Of a DNA stretch of 64,000 nt, positions 8,827 to 17,833 are shown piece by piece; within the stretch, counting starts at the first letter, position 1, and every line of letters begins with the position of its first letter. A program made the translations under genes and the position numbers. Under the pieces are notes generated by a model, which was given only the letters and a program-made list of their open reading frames with translations, searched no databases and was not told the origin of the DNA. The stretch is from Anaerolineae bacterium (lineage in GTDB: Bacteria > Chloroflexota > Anaerolineae > Aggregatilineales > J027): the NCBI GenBank assembly GCA_021463865.1, contig JAJTXY010000001.1, positions 62,001 to 126,000 on the forward strand, in the 5' to 3' direction.

Positions 8827-11217
8827 CTAAATTCCCAGCAGATCACGCAGCGTGGGAAGCAGAATAATTACGATGACTAACAACGCGCCCATCATCAGCG
8901 AGAGCGCATAAGTACGCACATAGCCTGTTTGAGTCTTACGCAGCCGTGACCCCGCTGCCAAGACACCAGTCGCCAACGACATAAAGCCTTTGTCCACCAC
9001 TTGGCGGTCAATCGGTTGGCTGATGACATCCGCCGCGCCTTGGAAGCCTTGCCCAATGATGCGGTCATGGAAGAAGTTGTGCCAGAAATCCCAGTCAATG
9101 GTATTGGCAAGGAATCGCGCTGCCCCTTGGAAAGGATAGACGATGTATTTGAAATAGGCCTCGTCCCAATAGAGTTTGGCATTTGAGAGGGCAAACAAGG
9201 GTTGGTATTGCCCTGTCTCCAACGGGTCTTTTTCCATCGGAATAGGCATCGGCTTACGATAGATCGAGTCCGCTATGCCAATCATGGCTAGGGCGATACC
9301 CGTCGCTAGAATTGCCATAAACCAATTAAACGAGCCGGCGTGAGCGTGGATGACACTTTCTTCAAGGAACAGCGTGAAGCGGTGTTCTCCGAAGAGCCAG
9401 CCAAACAATGGGAAGCCTTTTGGCGCGTTAATAATGAACCCAATAAGGAACGTCCCTATCGCTAAAATCGCCAGCGGGGTTGTCATCAAGGCCGAACTTT
9501 CTGGAGCATGTTCAGCGGCAGCCGTGCGCGGTTTGCCAAAAAATACGAGGCAGATTTGACGCCACGTATAGAAGGCAGTCATCGCGGCGGCGGCAAGTAA
9601 TACCGCTATTGCCAGATACCCTTTGAGTTCGCCTTCGTCAAAACCGACGGTAAAGGCATCTGCGATGATCTCATCTTTTGACCAGAAACCCGCGAATGGG
9701 AAAATGCCTGCTAGAGCCAGTCCGCCAACCAAATATGTCAAGTAGGTGAGGCCCATCTTGTGGCGCAGGCCACCCATATTTCGCATGTCTTGGGGGTCGA
9801 ATTCGTGGTCATCATGATGAGTGTGAGTTTCGTGTTCCTCATGAGTTTCATGTTCGGCATGTTCATCGTGTTCGTCGCCGTGTTCATCATGCCCATGTTC
9901 ATGCGCGTGGTGGTGTCCATGCTCCATCGCGTGAATGACCGAGCCGGAGCCGAGGAACAACAGCGCCTTGAAAAACGCATGGGTGACAAGGTGGAACATC
10001 GCAGCGGCATAGGCCCCCAACCCGACGGCGGCGACCATAAACCCTAATTGGCTGACCGTCGAATAGGCCAGCACTTTCTTGATGTCCCATTGCCCCAACG
10101 CCATAAACCCGGCGGCAAGGGCAGTTGAAATTCCAATAATCGTCACGACAAACGAGGTGAGGTCGGAGTTATAGAAGAAAGAATTTGACCGCACCATCAT
10201 ATAGATACCCGCCGTCACCATCGTCGCGGCGTGAATCAAGGCACTGACGGGGGTTGGGCCTGCCATCGCGTCGGGCAGCCATACAAACAGTGGAATTTGG
10301 GCGCTCTTACCTGTCGCCCCAAGCAGGAAAAACAGAGTAATCAGGGTAATAACGGCATCAAAGTCGAGGTCAATTGAGCCGAAAGTAACTTTGTGATTAC
10401 CTTCTTCAAACCACAATTCAGCTTGGGTAAAGATGCCGTGAATTTCACTACCTGATTCGACATGGGCCGCTTCTTCACCAGCATGTTCGCCCTCTGCCCC
10501 TTCGACAGCAAAGACAGGTGGGGGGGCTTCATCATGTTCCAGATGGATGACTTCGTGGGGTTTGTAATAATCGAGCGTGCCAAACGTCCAGAAGGTCAAG
10601 AAAATCCCCATCAGCAGACCGAAGTCGCCGATACGGTTGACGATAAATGCTTTGCGTGCGGCGTTACTATTGGCCCAGCCAACCGTGCCTTCGGTGGGGT
10701 GTTTGCCCGGTTTATCAAACCAGAAGCCGATGAGCAGGAATGAACACAAACCCACGCCTTCCCAGCCGACGAACATCACCAAGAGGTTATTGCCCGTCAC
10801 CAGAATCAGCATGAACACCAAGAACAAATTTAGATAGACAAAAAAGCGCGGGAAGCGTTCATCTCCGTGCATATAGCCAGTGGCATAAATGTGGATGAGC
10901 GTTCCGACCCCGGTCACTACCAGCATCATGGTGACACTGAGGGTGTCTACACGGAACTGCCAAGGAATATCAATGCCAGCCGATGGGATAGAAATCCACG
11001 AGTGAATCAGTGGGGCATTGACGATGGCCGGTTCGTAGTGTTGATCTACCAGTGTGGCCCAGAGTATCAGCGCGACCACAAACGCAAACGCGCTGGCACT
11101 GACCGCAATGAATCCGGCACCTTTTTCGCCTAGCTTTTTGCCAAAAAAGAGGTTAATCAACATCCCGATCAGGGGGACGACGACTACCAATGAAACCGCA
11201 GAATAAAAACCTTCCAT
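8827..11217 (-). CDS. nuoL: NADH-quinone oxidoreductase subunit L with His-rich insertion
   Basis: Distal proton-pumping subunit of complex I, with the long lateral helix at its C-terminus. At 796 residues it exceeds the usual 610-680. Core motifs are intact: LLVMFVGWEGVGLCSFLLIG, GKSAQIPLFVWLPDAMAGPT and DIKKVLAYSTVSQLGFM. The extra length comes from two loops. One at about residues 219-260 is acidic with scattered histidines. The other at about 430-474, between GSGSVIHA and FDPQDMRNMGGL, holds 17 histidines mixed with Glu/Asp. His-rich loops at the second site are, from memory, found in some other bacterial NuoL proteins; metal binding is an inference. Confidence 0.96.
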   Translation of the reverse strand: MEGFYSAVSLVVVVPLIGMLINLFFGKKLGEKGAGFIAVSASAFAFVVALILWATLVDQHYEPAIVNAPLIHSWISIPSAGIDIPWQFRVDTLSVTMMLVVTGVGTLIHIYATGYMHGDERFPRFFVYLNLFLVFMLILVTGNNLLVMFVGWEGVGLCSFLLIGFWFDKPGKHPTEGTVGWANSNAARKAFIVNRIGDFGLLMGIFLTFWTFGTLDYYKPHEVIHLEHDEAPPPVFAVEGAEGEHAGEEAAHVESGSEIHGIFTQAELWFEEGNHKVTFGSIDLDFDAVITLITLFFLLGATGKSAQIPLFVWLPDAMAGPTPVSALIHAATMVTAGIYMMVRSNSFFYNSDLTSFVVTIIGISTALAAGFMALGQWDIKKVLAYSTVSQLGFMVAAVGLGAYAAAMFHLVTHAFFKALLFLGSGSVIHAMEHGHHHAHEHGHDEHGDEHDEHAEHETHEEHETHTHHDDHEFDPQDMRNMGGLRHKMGLTYLTYLVGGLALAGIFPFAGFWSKDEIIADAFTVGFDEGELKGYLAIAVLLAAAAMTAFYTWRQICLVFFGKPRTAAAEHAPESSALMTTPLAILAIGTFLIGFIINAPKGFPLFGWLFGEHRFTLFLEESVIHAHAGSFNWFMAILATGIALAMIGIADSIYRKPMPIPMEKDPLETGQYQPLFALSNAKLYWDEAYFKYIVYPFQGAARFLANTIDWDFWHNFFHDRIIGQGFQGAADVISQPIDRQVVDKGFMSLATGVLAAGSRLRKTQTGYVRTYALSLMMGALLVIVIILLPTLRDLLGI

Positions 11218-11249
11218 AAATTTACGAGGCCCCGTTCTGTATTACCGGA

Positions 11250-11564
11250 TTAACCCTGCAACGCATGTAAATCGTCCACATCGGTGCTTTGTCGGGTGCG
11301 GTAGATGGTGACAATTAAGGCCAACCCGACTGCAACTTCGGCAGCAGCGACGGTCATCACAAAAAACACCATCAGATGCGCGTCCATCTGATTCCACTGG
11401 CGGGCAAAGGCCACCAGTGCCAAGTTTGCCGAATTCAGCATTAACTCAATGGACATGAAAATCAAGATGGCATTCCGACGCAGCAGCACCCCCATTGAGC
11501 CGAGTGTAAACAACACCGCGCTCAACAGCACAAATAATTCGGTAGCGACTTCTGGCTTATCCAT
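11250..11564 (-). CDS. nuoK: NADH-quinone oxidoreductase subunit K
   Basis: Small three-helix subunit (104 residues) at the junction of the membrane arm. [20 protein letters not shown] and [14 protein letters not shown] carry the conserved glutamate of helix 2; the second conserved glutamate lies in [15 protein letters not shown]. The start chosen is ATG 11564 after AGGGAAGG; an open frame extends upstream into nuoJ but the added residues have no nuoK character. Ten bases separate it from the nuoJ stop. Confidence 0.95.
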   Translation of the reverse strand: MDKPEVATELFVLLSAVLFTLGSMGVLLRRNAILIFMSIELMLNSANLALVAFARQWNQMDAHLMVFFVMTVAAAEVAVGLALIVTIYRTRQSTDVDDLHALQG

Positions 11565-11574
11565 AACCTTCCCT

Positions 11575-12876
11575 CTAATCACCGCTGCTATCGGCTGGAT
11601 TTTTACGTAAGGATTGCATGTATTCTTCAACCGTTGGGTTGCCGGGAACATTTGCCATACGACGGCGGAAGCGCGGTTTCTTGGGTGTTTCATGTTGTTT
11701 GGTCAACACAATCACACCAACCATCGCCGTCAGTAGCAGCAGGCCGATCACTTCAAATGGCAGCAGATAATCGGTAAACAGCAGTTGACCCATCCCCTCC
11801 GCACTACCAAAATCAGGATTGTTATCCAGCGCGAACCACAAAATCTTGGGGCGTATTGTGCTACCCGTTGTATCTTGGGTTACGACCCACAACACCCCGG
11901 TATTTTGGTCAATGACTTTTTTATCCACCTGCACCAGCGCGTCAAGGTCAAGTTTTTCATCGGTATCGCCGCGTTCATCAATGGCAGCACGAATGTTGCC
12001 TTGAGGATAGGTCGCTAGGGTATATTCGCCCTCTTTGATTTCAAAATGGGCGGCTTGACCATAATCGAGACTCTTGACCAGCACCATCGGGTCGTCACCC
12101 GGCTCGGTGATGTCTGCGACTTCAATCGGGCAAGTGGTTGTGCCATCCGCACACGGAATGGCATGAACCACCGTCAAACGGGCATTATCTTTTTCATCGT
12201 TCGGGTCAATACGCCCCTCCACCTGCAAGGCCTGTACCTCACCATTGGTAGCGTCGGCAGTCAAGACATACGAGAGGACGCCATTACCTGCCAGAAAAAC
12301 CGAGGTTTCCAGCACGATATTTTCTGGAAGCAACTCGGCCTCATGTGGAACAACCTGCGCGGTGTAGCTGCCCGCTGGAAATTCCTCAAAATCTGAGGCT
12401 TCTCGATAGAGCAAATCCGAGACTACCTTTTCGCCATCAATGTAGACATCTACCGCGTCGGTTCCAGCGGCAGCGTGAACAAAACGGAAAATGGGTTCGG
12501 CGGGTTCGGGTTCGCTGGTATCAAGGTCGCTGCGGATAATGGCGAGACCAGCCACAAACAAAATCACCATCGTGACGCCAAGTGTAGCAGGAGCCAGCCA
12601 CGGAAAGCGCTGTGTCTCTTGGGGTAAAACACGCTCGGCACCCATCAACATGATCACAAATAGGAATAAGACCATGATCGCGCCTGCGTAGACCGTAATT
12701 TGTACGGCAAACAGGAACGGTGCATTGAGCATCAGATAGAGAAACGCCACACACGCAAAGTTTATAATGAGGAACAATGCACTGTGGACAGCATTTTCAC
12801 TAATCAGCATCATGACGGCGGCAAGGATCGAAAGCGCCCCAATCATGATAAACAGAGCTAATTCTGTGCCTACCAT
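11575..12876 (-). CDS. nuoJ: NuoJ with two inserted DUF4397-like repeats
   Basis: Core is a normal NuoJ: helices 1-4 at about residues 5-113, including [20 protein letters not shown] and [14 protein letters not shown] (the helix-3 region), and helix 5 after [17 protein letters not shown] at about 366-390. At 433 residues it is more than twice the usual 170-200. The excess, about 117-357, sits between helices 4 and 5 and reads as two related beta-rich units: [20 protein letters not shown] near 131 and RLTVVHAI near 233. The first closely follows the DUF4397 pattern seen in secreted proteins. The Arg/Lys-rich tail after helix 5 places the tail inside and the insert outside the cytoplasm. The frame is unbroken across both junctions. 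The second unit has a Cys pair at 242 and 249. Confidence 0.92.
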   Translation of the reverse strand: MVGTELALFIMIGALSILAAVMMLISENAVHSALFLIINFACVAFLYLMLNAPFLFAVQITVYAGAIMVLFLFVIMLMGAERVLPQETQRFPWLAPATLGVTMVILFVAGLAIIRSDLDTSEPEPAEPIFRFVHAAAGTDAVDVYIDGEKVVSDLLYREASDFEEFPAGSYTAQVVPHEAELLPENIVLETSVFLAGNGVLSYVLTADATNGEVQALQVEGRIDPNDEKDNARLTVVHAIPCADGTTTCPIEVADITEPGDDPMVLVKSLDYGQAAHFEIKEGEYTLATYPQGNIRAAIDERGDTDEKLDLDALVQVDKKVIDQNTGVLWVVTQDTTGSTIRPKILWFALDNNPDFGSAEGMGQLLFTDYLLPFEVIGLLLLTAMVGVIVLTKQHETPKKPRFRRRMANVPGNPTVEEYMQSLRKNPADSSGD

Positions 12877-12902
12877 TCGAAAATGTCCTGTAGATTAAAA
12901 CA

Positions 12903-12922
12903 ACGGGTGGCGTCAGACCCGT
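12903..12922. repeat. Inverted repeat between nuoI and nuoJ
   Basis: ACGGGT and ACCCGT are perfect 6-base arms 8 bases apart, in the 152-base gap upstream of nuoJ. May form a hairpin in the operon message. Significance unknown. Confidence 0.3.
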
Positions 12923-12989
12923 GAAGTTTATCGCAATCTTGTTCCAACGCCAAATTAACGAAATTCAAGTTTTACTACCCCACATAAAG

Positions 12990-13016
12990 CCCCTCGCCAA
13001 ACTTGCTGGAGAGGGG
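12990..13016. repeat. Dispersed CCCCTC/GAGGGG hairpin, copy 1
   Basis: Arms CCCCTC and GAGGGG with internal CCA/TGG pairing form a hairpin in the nuoI-nuoJ gap. The same core appears at 35746-35768 and 60882-60923. It lies inside the operon, so if it slows transcription or protects mRNA it could tune the ratio of upstream to downstream nuo products. Confidence 0.5.
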
Positions 13017-13028
13017 AATGAGATTCGG

Positions 13029-13523
13029 TTATTTCGGATTTTCCATGTCTGGAATGGGCCGATCATAGCTGTGTGGCTCCACCTGATGGGGTGTATCTTG
13101 ACCCCCCGGCGGCACCGGATCAATTAACATGTCTTTGGTATAGATCGAGTCGCGCCGATCCGTGAAACTCAGTTTGTATTCATGTTCCAATACAATGGCT
13201 TCAGTGGGGCAGGCATCCTCACAATACCCACAAAAGATGCAGCGCAGCATGTTGATTTCGTAGGTTTTGGCATAACGCTCACCGGGACTGTAACGCTCAT
13301 CATCGGTGTTTTCGGCGGCCTCAACCCAGATGGCATCAGCAGGACAGGCAGCGGCACACAGCGCACACCCGATACATTTTTCCATCCCATTGTCATAACG
13401 CTTCAAAGCATGGCGGCCCTTATAGCGTTCGCGCACAGGCCGTTCGACTTCAGGATATTGAAAGGTCGCTTTTTCCTGAAGCACATGCTTGATGGTGGTC
13501 ATCAATCCATTAATCAAACCCAT
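13029..13523 (-). CDS. nuoI: NADH-quinone oxidoreductase subunit I
   Basis: Peripheral-arm subunit that carries clusters N6a and N6b and passes electrons toward NuoB. 164 residues. Two CxxCxxCxxxCP motifs are present: CIGCALCAAACPADAI and CIFCGYCEDACPTEAIV. The C-terminal extension of about 45 residues is Pro-rich and ordinary for this subunit. Lies 29 bases after nuoH; the 152-base gap before nuoJ is the longest gap inside the operon. Confidence 0.97.
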   Translation of the reverse strand: MGLINGLMTTIKHVLQEKATFQYPEVERPVRERYKGRHALKRYDNGMEKCIGCALCAAACPADAIWVEAAENTDDERYSPGERYAKTYEINMLRCIFCGYCEDACPTEAIVLEHEYKLSFTDRRDSIYTKDMLIDPVPPGGQDTPHQVEPHSYDRPIPDMENPK

Positions 13524-13552
13524 TGTATCTACCCTTTACTTACCCGTACCGA

Positions 13553-14890
13553 CTATGATTTTGAACCACCGGGTCGGAGATTCTTGGCGGCTTCATAGGC
13601 CACAAATGGGATGGACAGGATACCTCCCACAAATTGCAGCACAATGTACCCGATGCTCACTTTTTCTTGTTCAATTTCGTCTATGTTAAGCACGGTTTCC
13701 GGCGTGGTGCTGCGATTAAACAGATAGCCCAGCGCACCGACAATCACAAACAGGATCGCCACCGAAATCAGATAGGCAGTGGGGCCACCTTCTTGCTCGA
13801 TCACAATAGAAACGGCTGTCCATGCGACGGCCAGCATTGAGAGAGGCAGCAGAACTTTCCACCCAAAAGCCATCAGGCGGTCATAACGGGGGCGAAAGAT
13901 GCTCCCACGCACCCAGACCATAATAATCAGTAAGGGGATGACCTTACCAATTAGCACTGGCAGAGCCAACAGCGGCGCACCTTGTACAAGGCCAAAGCCA
14001 TCATGATAGCCGCCCATAAACATGGTGACGAAAATAACCGAGATGCCAATCATGTTGACGTATTCGGCAAGGAAGAACATGGCGAATTTCATCCCGCTGT
14101 ATTCGGTGATATGGCCTGCAACCAATTCCTGTTCGGCTTCGGGCATATCAAACGGCGCACGGCTAATTTCGGCCATTAGGGCGATGAACATAATAATCGC
14201 GGCAAGGGGGTTCTGGAAAATGAACCACTTGAGGAATAGGCCCGATTGTTCGCCGATGATGTCGCCAATGCTCATCGAACCCGCCAGCATAATCGGCACC
14301 GCAAAAACTGTTCCGAGGCTGAGTTCATAACTTATCATGCTGGCACTGGCCCGCAACGCCCCCAACAGCGCATATTTGTTATTGCTGGCCCAGCCGGCAA
14401 GGGTGATGCCATACACGCTGATGCTGGTCACGGCCAACAGCCACAGTACCCCGACATTGACATCGGTGAAGCCCTGTGCCATCTCGTACCACTTGTCATC
14501 AAACCAAGGGACGTAGATATTCGGGCCAAGCGGCACAACGGCCAAGACAATCAATGATGGGACGAGTTTGAGCAGCGGGGCAAAGGAATAAACGGCTCGA
14601 TCCGCGCCATCGGGAATGATCTCTTCTTTAAAGATCAGCTTGATCCCTTCCGACACGGGTTGCAGCAGACCTTTGGGGCCAGCCCGATTTGGCCCAAGCC
14701 GGGATTGCATAAAACTGATGAAGCGGCGTTCCAGCACAGTGGTATAGGCGAACCCCGTCAGCAGCACAAAAAAGACCAACAAGGTCGTGACGATAGCATG
14801 AACCGTTGAGCAGGTCGAATTGCTGGAACACGTAACAATTGAGTTGGGGTCATTTGGCCCCATTAGGAGTTGTTCAAGAAAGTCCATCAT
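13553..14890 (-). CDS. nuoH: NADH-quinone oxidoreductase subunit H
   Basis: Membrane subunit at the quinone site, 445 residues, about 100 longer than the E. coli form. Family marks: ERRFISFMQSRLGPNRAGPK, GWASNNKYALLGALRASASM, and AEISRAPFDMPEAEQELVAG with the glutamates near the quinone channel. Extra residues lie at the N-terminus (a segment with two cysteines, CSSNSTC) and at the C-terminus (two further hydrophobic segments at about 365-430). Starts with two Met codons, 5 bases after the nuoG stop. Confidence 0.96.
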   Translation of the reverse strand: MMDFLEQLLMGPNDPNSIVTCSSNSTCSTVHAIVTTLLVFFVLLTGFAYTTVLERRFISFMQSRLGPNRAGPKGLLQPVSEGIKLIFKEEIIPDGADRAVYSFAPLLKLVPSLIVLAVVPLGPNIYVPWFDDKWYEMAQGFTDVNVGVLWLLAVTSISVYGITLAGWASNNKYALLGALRASASMISYELSLGTVFAVPIMLAGSMSIGDIIGEQSGLFLKWFIFQNPLAAIIMFIALMAEISRAPFDMPEAEQELVAGHITEYSGMKFAMFFLAEYVNMIGISVIFVTMFMGGYHDGFGLVQGAPLLALPVLIGKVIPLLIIMVWVRGSIFRPRYDRLMAFGWKVLLPLSMLAVAWTAVSIVIEQEGGPTAYLISVAILFVIVGALGYLFNRSTTPETVLNIDEIEQEKVSIGYIVLQFVGGILSIPFVAYEAAKNLRPGGSKS

Positions 14891-14895
14891 GGCAT

Positions 14896-17478
14896 TTAAT
14901 CCCCAGTTGCAGCTAGTGCTTGGGCAACTTTTTCAATACTGCCTGCGACCATTGGCGCAAATGGGCCGGGTTGGTCACTCAGGCATTTAGGCAGGGTAAT
15001 CACCCCCGCCGGAATCGTTTCATTTACGATTATCTGAACGGTGAGGCTGGCACCTTCAAGGTTAATTTCAACCATGTCCCCGTCCTGAAGTTTCAGTTTT
15101 TGGGCATCGGCAGGGCTGAAATTCGCATGGGCGGGTGGAATACGCAGCGACATAATCTCACTGCGGACGAACAGCATCCCCCGGTCATACAATAGAGTCG
15201 TGGGCACAACCAGCAGCCCCTTCGCCTTTGATTTTTCAGAGGAAACAGGGACGACGTTCAACTTGGCCTCGGCGTTTTCGGCTGATACGGGCCACTGGAC
15301 TCCAATTCCACCCGTGTTTTGATAGGCTGTTCCACCATAATATTGGTCGGTGCCGCCGACATCCGGGAATTGGCGTTCCACTTGGGCAAGATTTTTATAG
15401 CCCATCGCGCTGTAGGCCGCTACTGATTTCGTAATTTCGGCCATCACCGCACCCGCCGATACTTTGGCGGTGGATTTATCAATGGCATGGCGCACTTGGG
15501 CGAAAATCTTCCAATCCGGGAAACTTTCCCCGATAACCCCCTGCGCGGCATAAAACCGCTGTACCCGCCGTTCGCCGCTGGTGAATGTGCCTTCACGCTC
15601 GGCAAAACTTTGCTGAGGCAGCACCACATCGGCGATTGCAGTAGTGGCGGTGTCAAATTGGGAGGTGACGATGACAAAATCGGCGTTCCTCAAATTGGCA
15701 GCGGCGATGTCTTCCCCAACTGGGTTACAGCCTGCCACAATCAGCACCGCCGGAGGATTTTGCAGCAGTTCGGCGGTGGCTTCAGCCGTATAGCCAAGAT
15801 CAATCGCGCCCTGTGTATTCGCACCCGGCCAGACTGGGATTAGACCATTGTTGGTGCGTCCGACATGTCCGGTCAAAATCAAGACATTCGCGCAGGCTTG
15901 CATCAATTCGGCGTGTTGGGCGAGTGTAACACCTTCTGCACCGCAGAACACGACCACATTATCCGCACCCGCAATAGCTTCAGCGGCGGCGGCGTAACGG
16001 TCATCAGCCTTCACCTTCTTGAGGGCTTTTTGCAGTTCGGCAAATCCTTCGGCGCGGTCTGCTTTGTGGTGGTTGCCGTTGACAATGTGGGCGGTCAGGC
16101 TGTTGATTGCACCCACAGCGTCGCCATATTCGTGTCGGAGCGAGAACTTAGCATAGCGATCCATCTTGGTTGGGCGACCATTTAAAACGACCACCGTCGC
16201 GCCCCGATCACGGGCAGCTTTTGCACGTAGCCACCAAATGGGCGCTTCTTCTTCAAGGTCGGTAGCAACGAGAACAATGACGGTGCCCTTGCCCATCGTA
16301 TTAAAGTTCGAACCTTTAGCAATACCCACCTGCTTGACGACTTCACCCCCACTCATCGTGGCGGGCCAAATCCCTAATGATTTTTCGCTGCCGCCTACTG
16401 CCAATACCAATTGGCGCAGTTCCCACAGGTCTTCATTCGAGAGACCGGGGCCAGCAATCGCGCCGACACTGGTTGCGCCCTTCAATTTATCAATGATCTG
16501 TTTGAAGGCTTTATCCCAAGTGGTTTCGATTAGGGTGTTCTTTTCGCGGTGCAGTGGGGTCACTAGGCGGTCAATGTGGCGGGTGTGGTGATGTCCAAAG
16601 CGGGTTTTGTCCGAAATCCAGATTTCATTGACGTGTTCGTTTTGGCGCGGCATTACCCGTTTGATGATGATCCCACCACCGGAATCACGGTCTAGCCGGG
16701 TGCTGAGGCTGATATTTGCACCTTCTGGGCCATAGGGATCAATACTGGGGACTTCTTTAAGTTCCCACGGACGCGCCCCAAAGCGGAAGTCGGCGGTTGT
16801 TAATGCCCCCACCGGGCAAATATCAGTGGTGTTGCCACTAAATTTGCTGTCAAAGGGTGGATCGGAGACCGTGACGATTTGCAAGGCCCGCCCGCGTTCA
16901 TGGAAAGCCAGCACGTCGTCGCCGGCTAATTCGTCGGAGAAACGGATACAGCGGGCACATTGAATACAGCGTTCGCGGTCAAGATAAATCAATTCCCCCA
17001 GCGGCACATGCTTGGCGAGGTGCATCTTGTCCTCAAAATAGAAGACCGACACCCCCGGCCCGTGTCGCATGGTCAGGTTTTGCAGTGGACATTCACCACC
17101 CTTATCGCAAATTGGGCAATCGAGCGGGTGGCTGGTGAGCAAAAATTCCACAATGTCTTCGCGGGCTTCGGTGACTTGTTGGGTGTTGGTGCGGATGGCG
17201 AGGCCATCATAGACCGTTTGGGTACAGGCGGTTTGCATTTTGGGCATCCAGCGAATTTTCGGGCTGCCCTGTTCATCCAAAAGTACAGTGCCGGATTCTT
17301 TATCTTTCTCAACCGACCCCATCTCCACCAGACACATACGGCACATGCCCACCGGAGCCATCTTGGGATGATAGCAGAACACAGGAATATCATTGTCGGC
17401 ATAAAACTTGGCGACATCTACCAAGTTTGTCCCCGCCGGAACTTCATAGCCGACGCCATCTATATAAATTGTTACCAT
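14896..17478 (-). CDS. nuoG: NADH-quinone oxidoreductase subunit G
   Basis: Large iron-sulfur subunit of the NADH arm, 860 residues. N-terminal 2Fe-2S ferredoxin domain (CYHPKMAPVGMCRMC), the His-ligated cluster segment HPLDCPICDKGGECPLQN, and a 4Fe-4S block CIQCARCIRF with TDICPVGAL. The remainder is a molybdopterin-oxidoreductase-like domain, as in all NuoG, without evidence that it binds a cofactor. Separated by 97 bases from the small TPR-like gene upstream, so it may have its own ribosome loading, but no separate promoter is evident. Confidence 0.96.
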   Translation of the reverse strand: MVTIYIDGVGYEVPAGTNLVDVAKFYADNDIPVFCYHPKMAPVGMCRMCLVEMGSVEKDKESGTVLLDEQGSPKIRWMPKMQTACTQTVYDGLAIRTNTQQVTEAREDIVEFLLTSHPLDCPICDKGGECPLQNLTMRHGPGVSVFYFEDKMHLAKHVPLGELIYLDRERCIQCARCIRFSDELAGDDVLAFHERGRALQIVTVSDPPFDSKFSGNTTDICPVGALTTADFRFGARPWELKEVPSIDPYGPEGANISLSTRLDRDSGGGIIIKRVMPRQNEHVNEIWISDKTRFGHHHTRHIDRLVTPLHREKNTLIETTWDKAFKQIIDKLKGATSVGAIAGPGLSNEDLWELRQLVLAVGGSEKSLGIWPATMSGGEVVKQVGIAKGSNFNTMGKGTVIVLVATDLEEEAPIWWLRAKAARDRGATVVVLNGRPTKMDRYAKFSLRHEYGDAVGAINSLTAHIVNGNHHKADRAEGFAELQKALKKVKADDRYAAAAEAIAGADNVVVFCGAEGVTLAQHAELMQACANVLILTGHVGRTNNGLIPVWPGANTQGAIDLGYTAEATAELLQNPPAVLIVAGCNPVGEDIAAANLRNADFVIVTSQFDTATTAIADVVLPQQSFAEREGTFTSGERRVQRFYAAQGVIGESFPDWKIFAQVRHAIDKSTAKVSAGAVMAEITKSVAAYSAMGYKNLAQVERQFPDVGGTDQYYGGTAYQNTGGIGVQWPVSAENAEAKLNVVPVSSEKSKAKGLLVVPTTLLYDRGMLFVRSEIMSLRIPPAHANFSPADAQKLKLQDGDMVEINLEGASLTVQIIVNETIPAGVITLPKCLSDQPGPFAPMVAGSIEKVAQALAATGD

Positions 17479-17575
17479 TTTACTCAGCCCTTTTTTGAGC
17501 TATAAAACCACTTCGATGTTCTCTCAAAATCAATTTCCCACCCGCCCTTCTCTACTCAATGGGGGATGAGGATTC

Positions 17576-17833
17576 TCAAAAAAATCCTGTACCTGCCTGC
17601 CGCAAGCCTTGTCGGGCGCGGTCAATCAGGGCTTGTTGCAAATAACCCCAGTCACTTGCTTCCAACTCCGCCATCCCCAACAAGATGGCCTGCTCAAAAT
17701 CGGCTTGGGCGGCTGCGCGGTCATCAGTGGCAAGCCAGTATTCGCCCCGCAGCACGTAGTTTACCGCAGCATTGGGGTGTTGCTCAATGGCTCGATTCAA
17801 CAACCGCAAGCGCATATCTACGTTATTTGCCAT
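17576..17833 (-). CDS. Small TPR-like protein inside the nuo operon
   Basis: 85 residues, no signal peptide. Helical pairs resemble one and a half tetratricopeptide repeats: MRLRLLNRAIEQHPNAAVNY then LRGEYWLATDDRAAAQADFE. Repeats of this kind bind proteins, so an assembly or stability factor for the nearby NuoE-F-G module is possible, though this is inferred only from position. The start codon overlaps the nuoF stop by one base (TAATG), implying translational coupling to nuoF. Not a standard complex I subunit. Confidence 0.6.
   Translation of the reverse strand: MANNVDMRLRLLNRAIEQHPNAAVNYVLRGEYWLATDDRAAAQADFEQAILLGMAELEASDWGYLQQALIDRARQGLRQAGTGFF

Noticed and set aside
9738-10010. Minus-strand frame rich in Met and Asn
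   Set aside because: Out-of-frame reading of the nuoL histidine-rich loop.
11565-11693. N-terminal extension of nuoK
   Set aside because: The extra residues lie inside nuoJ and lack membrane or NuoK features; ATG 11564 has a good ribosome site.
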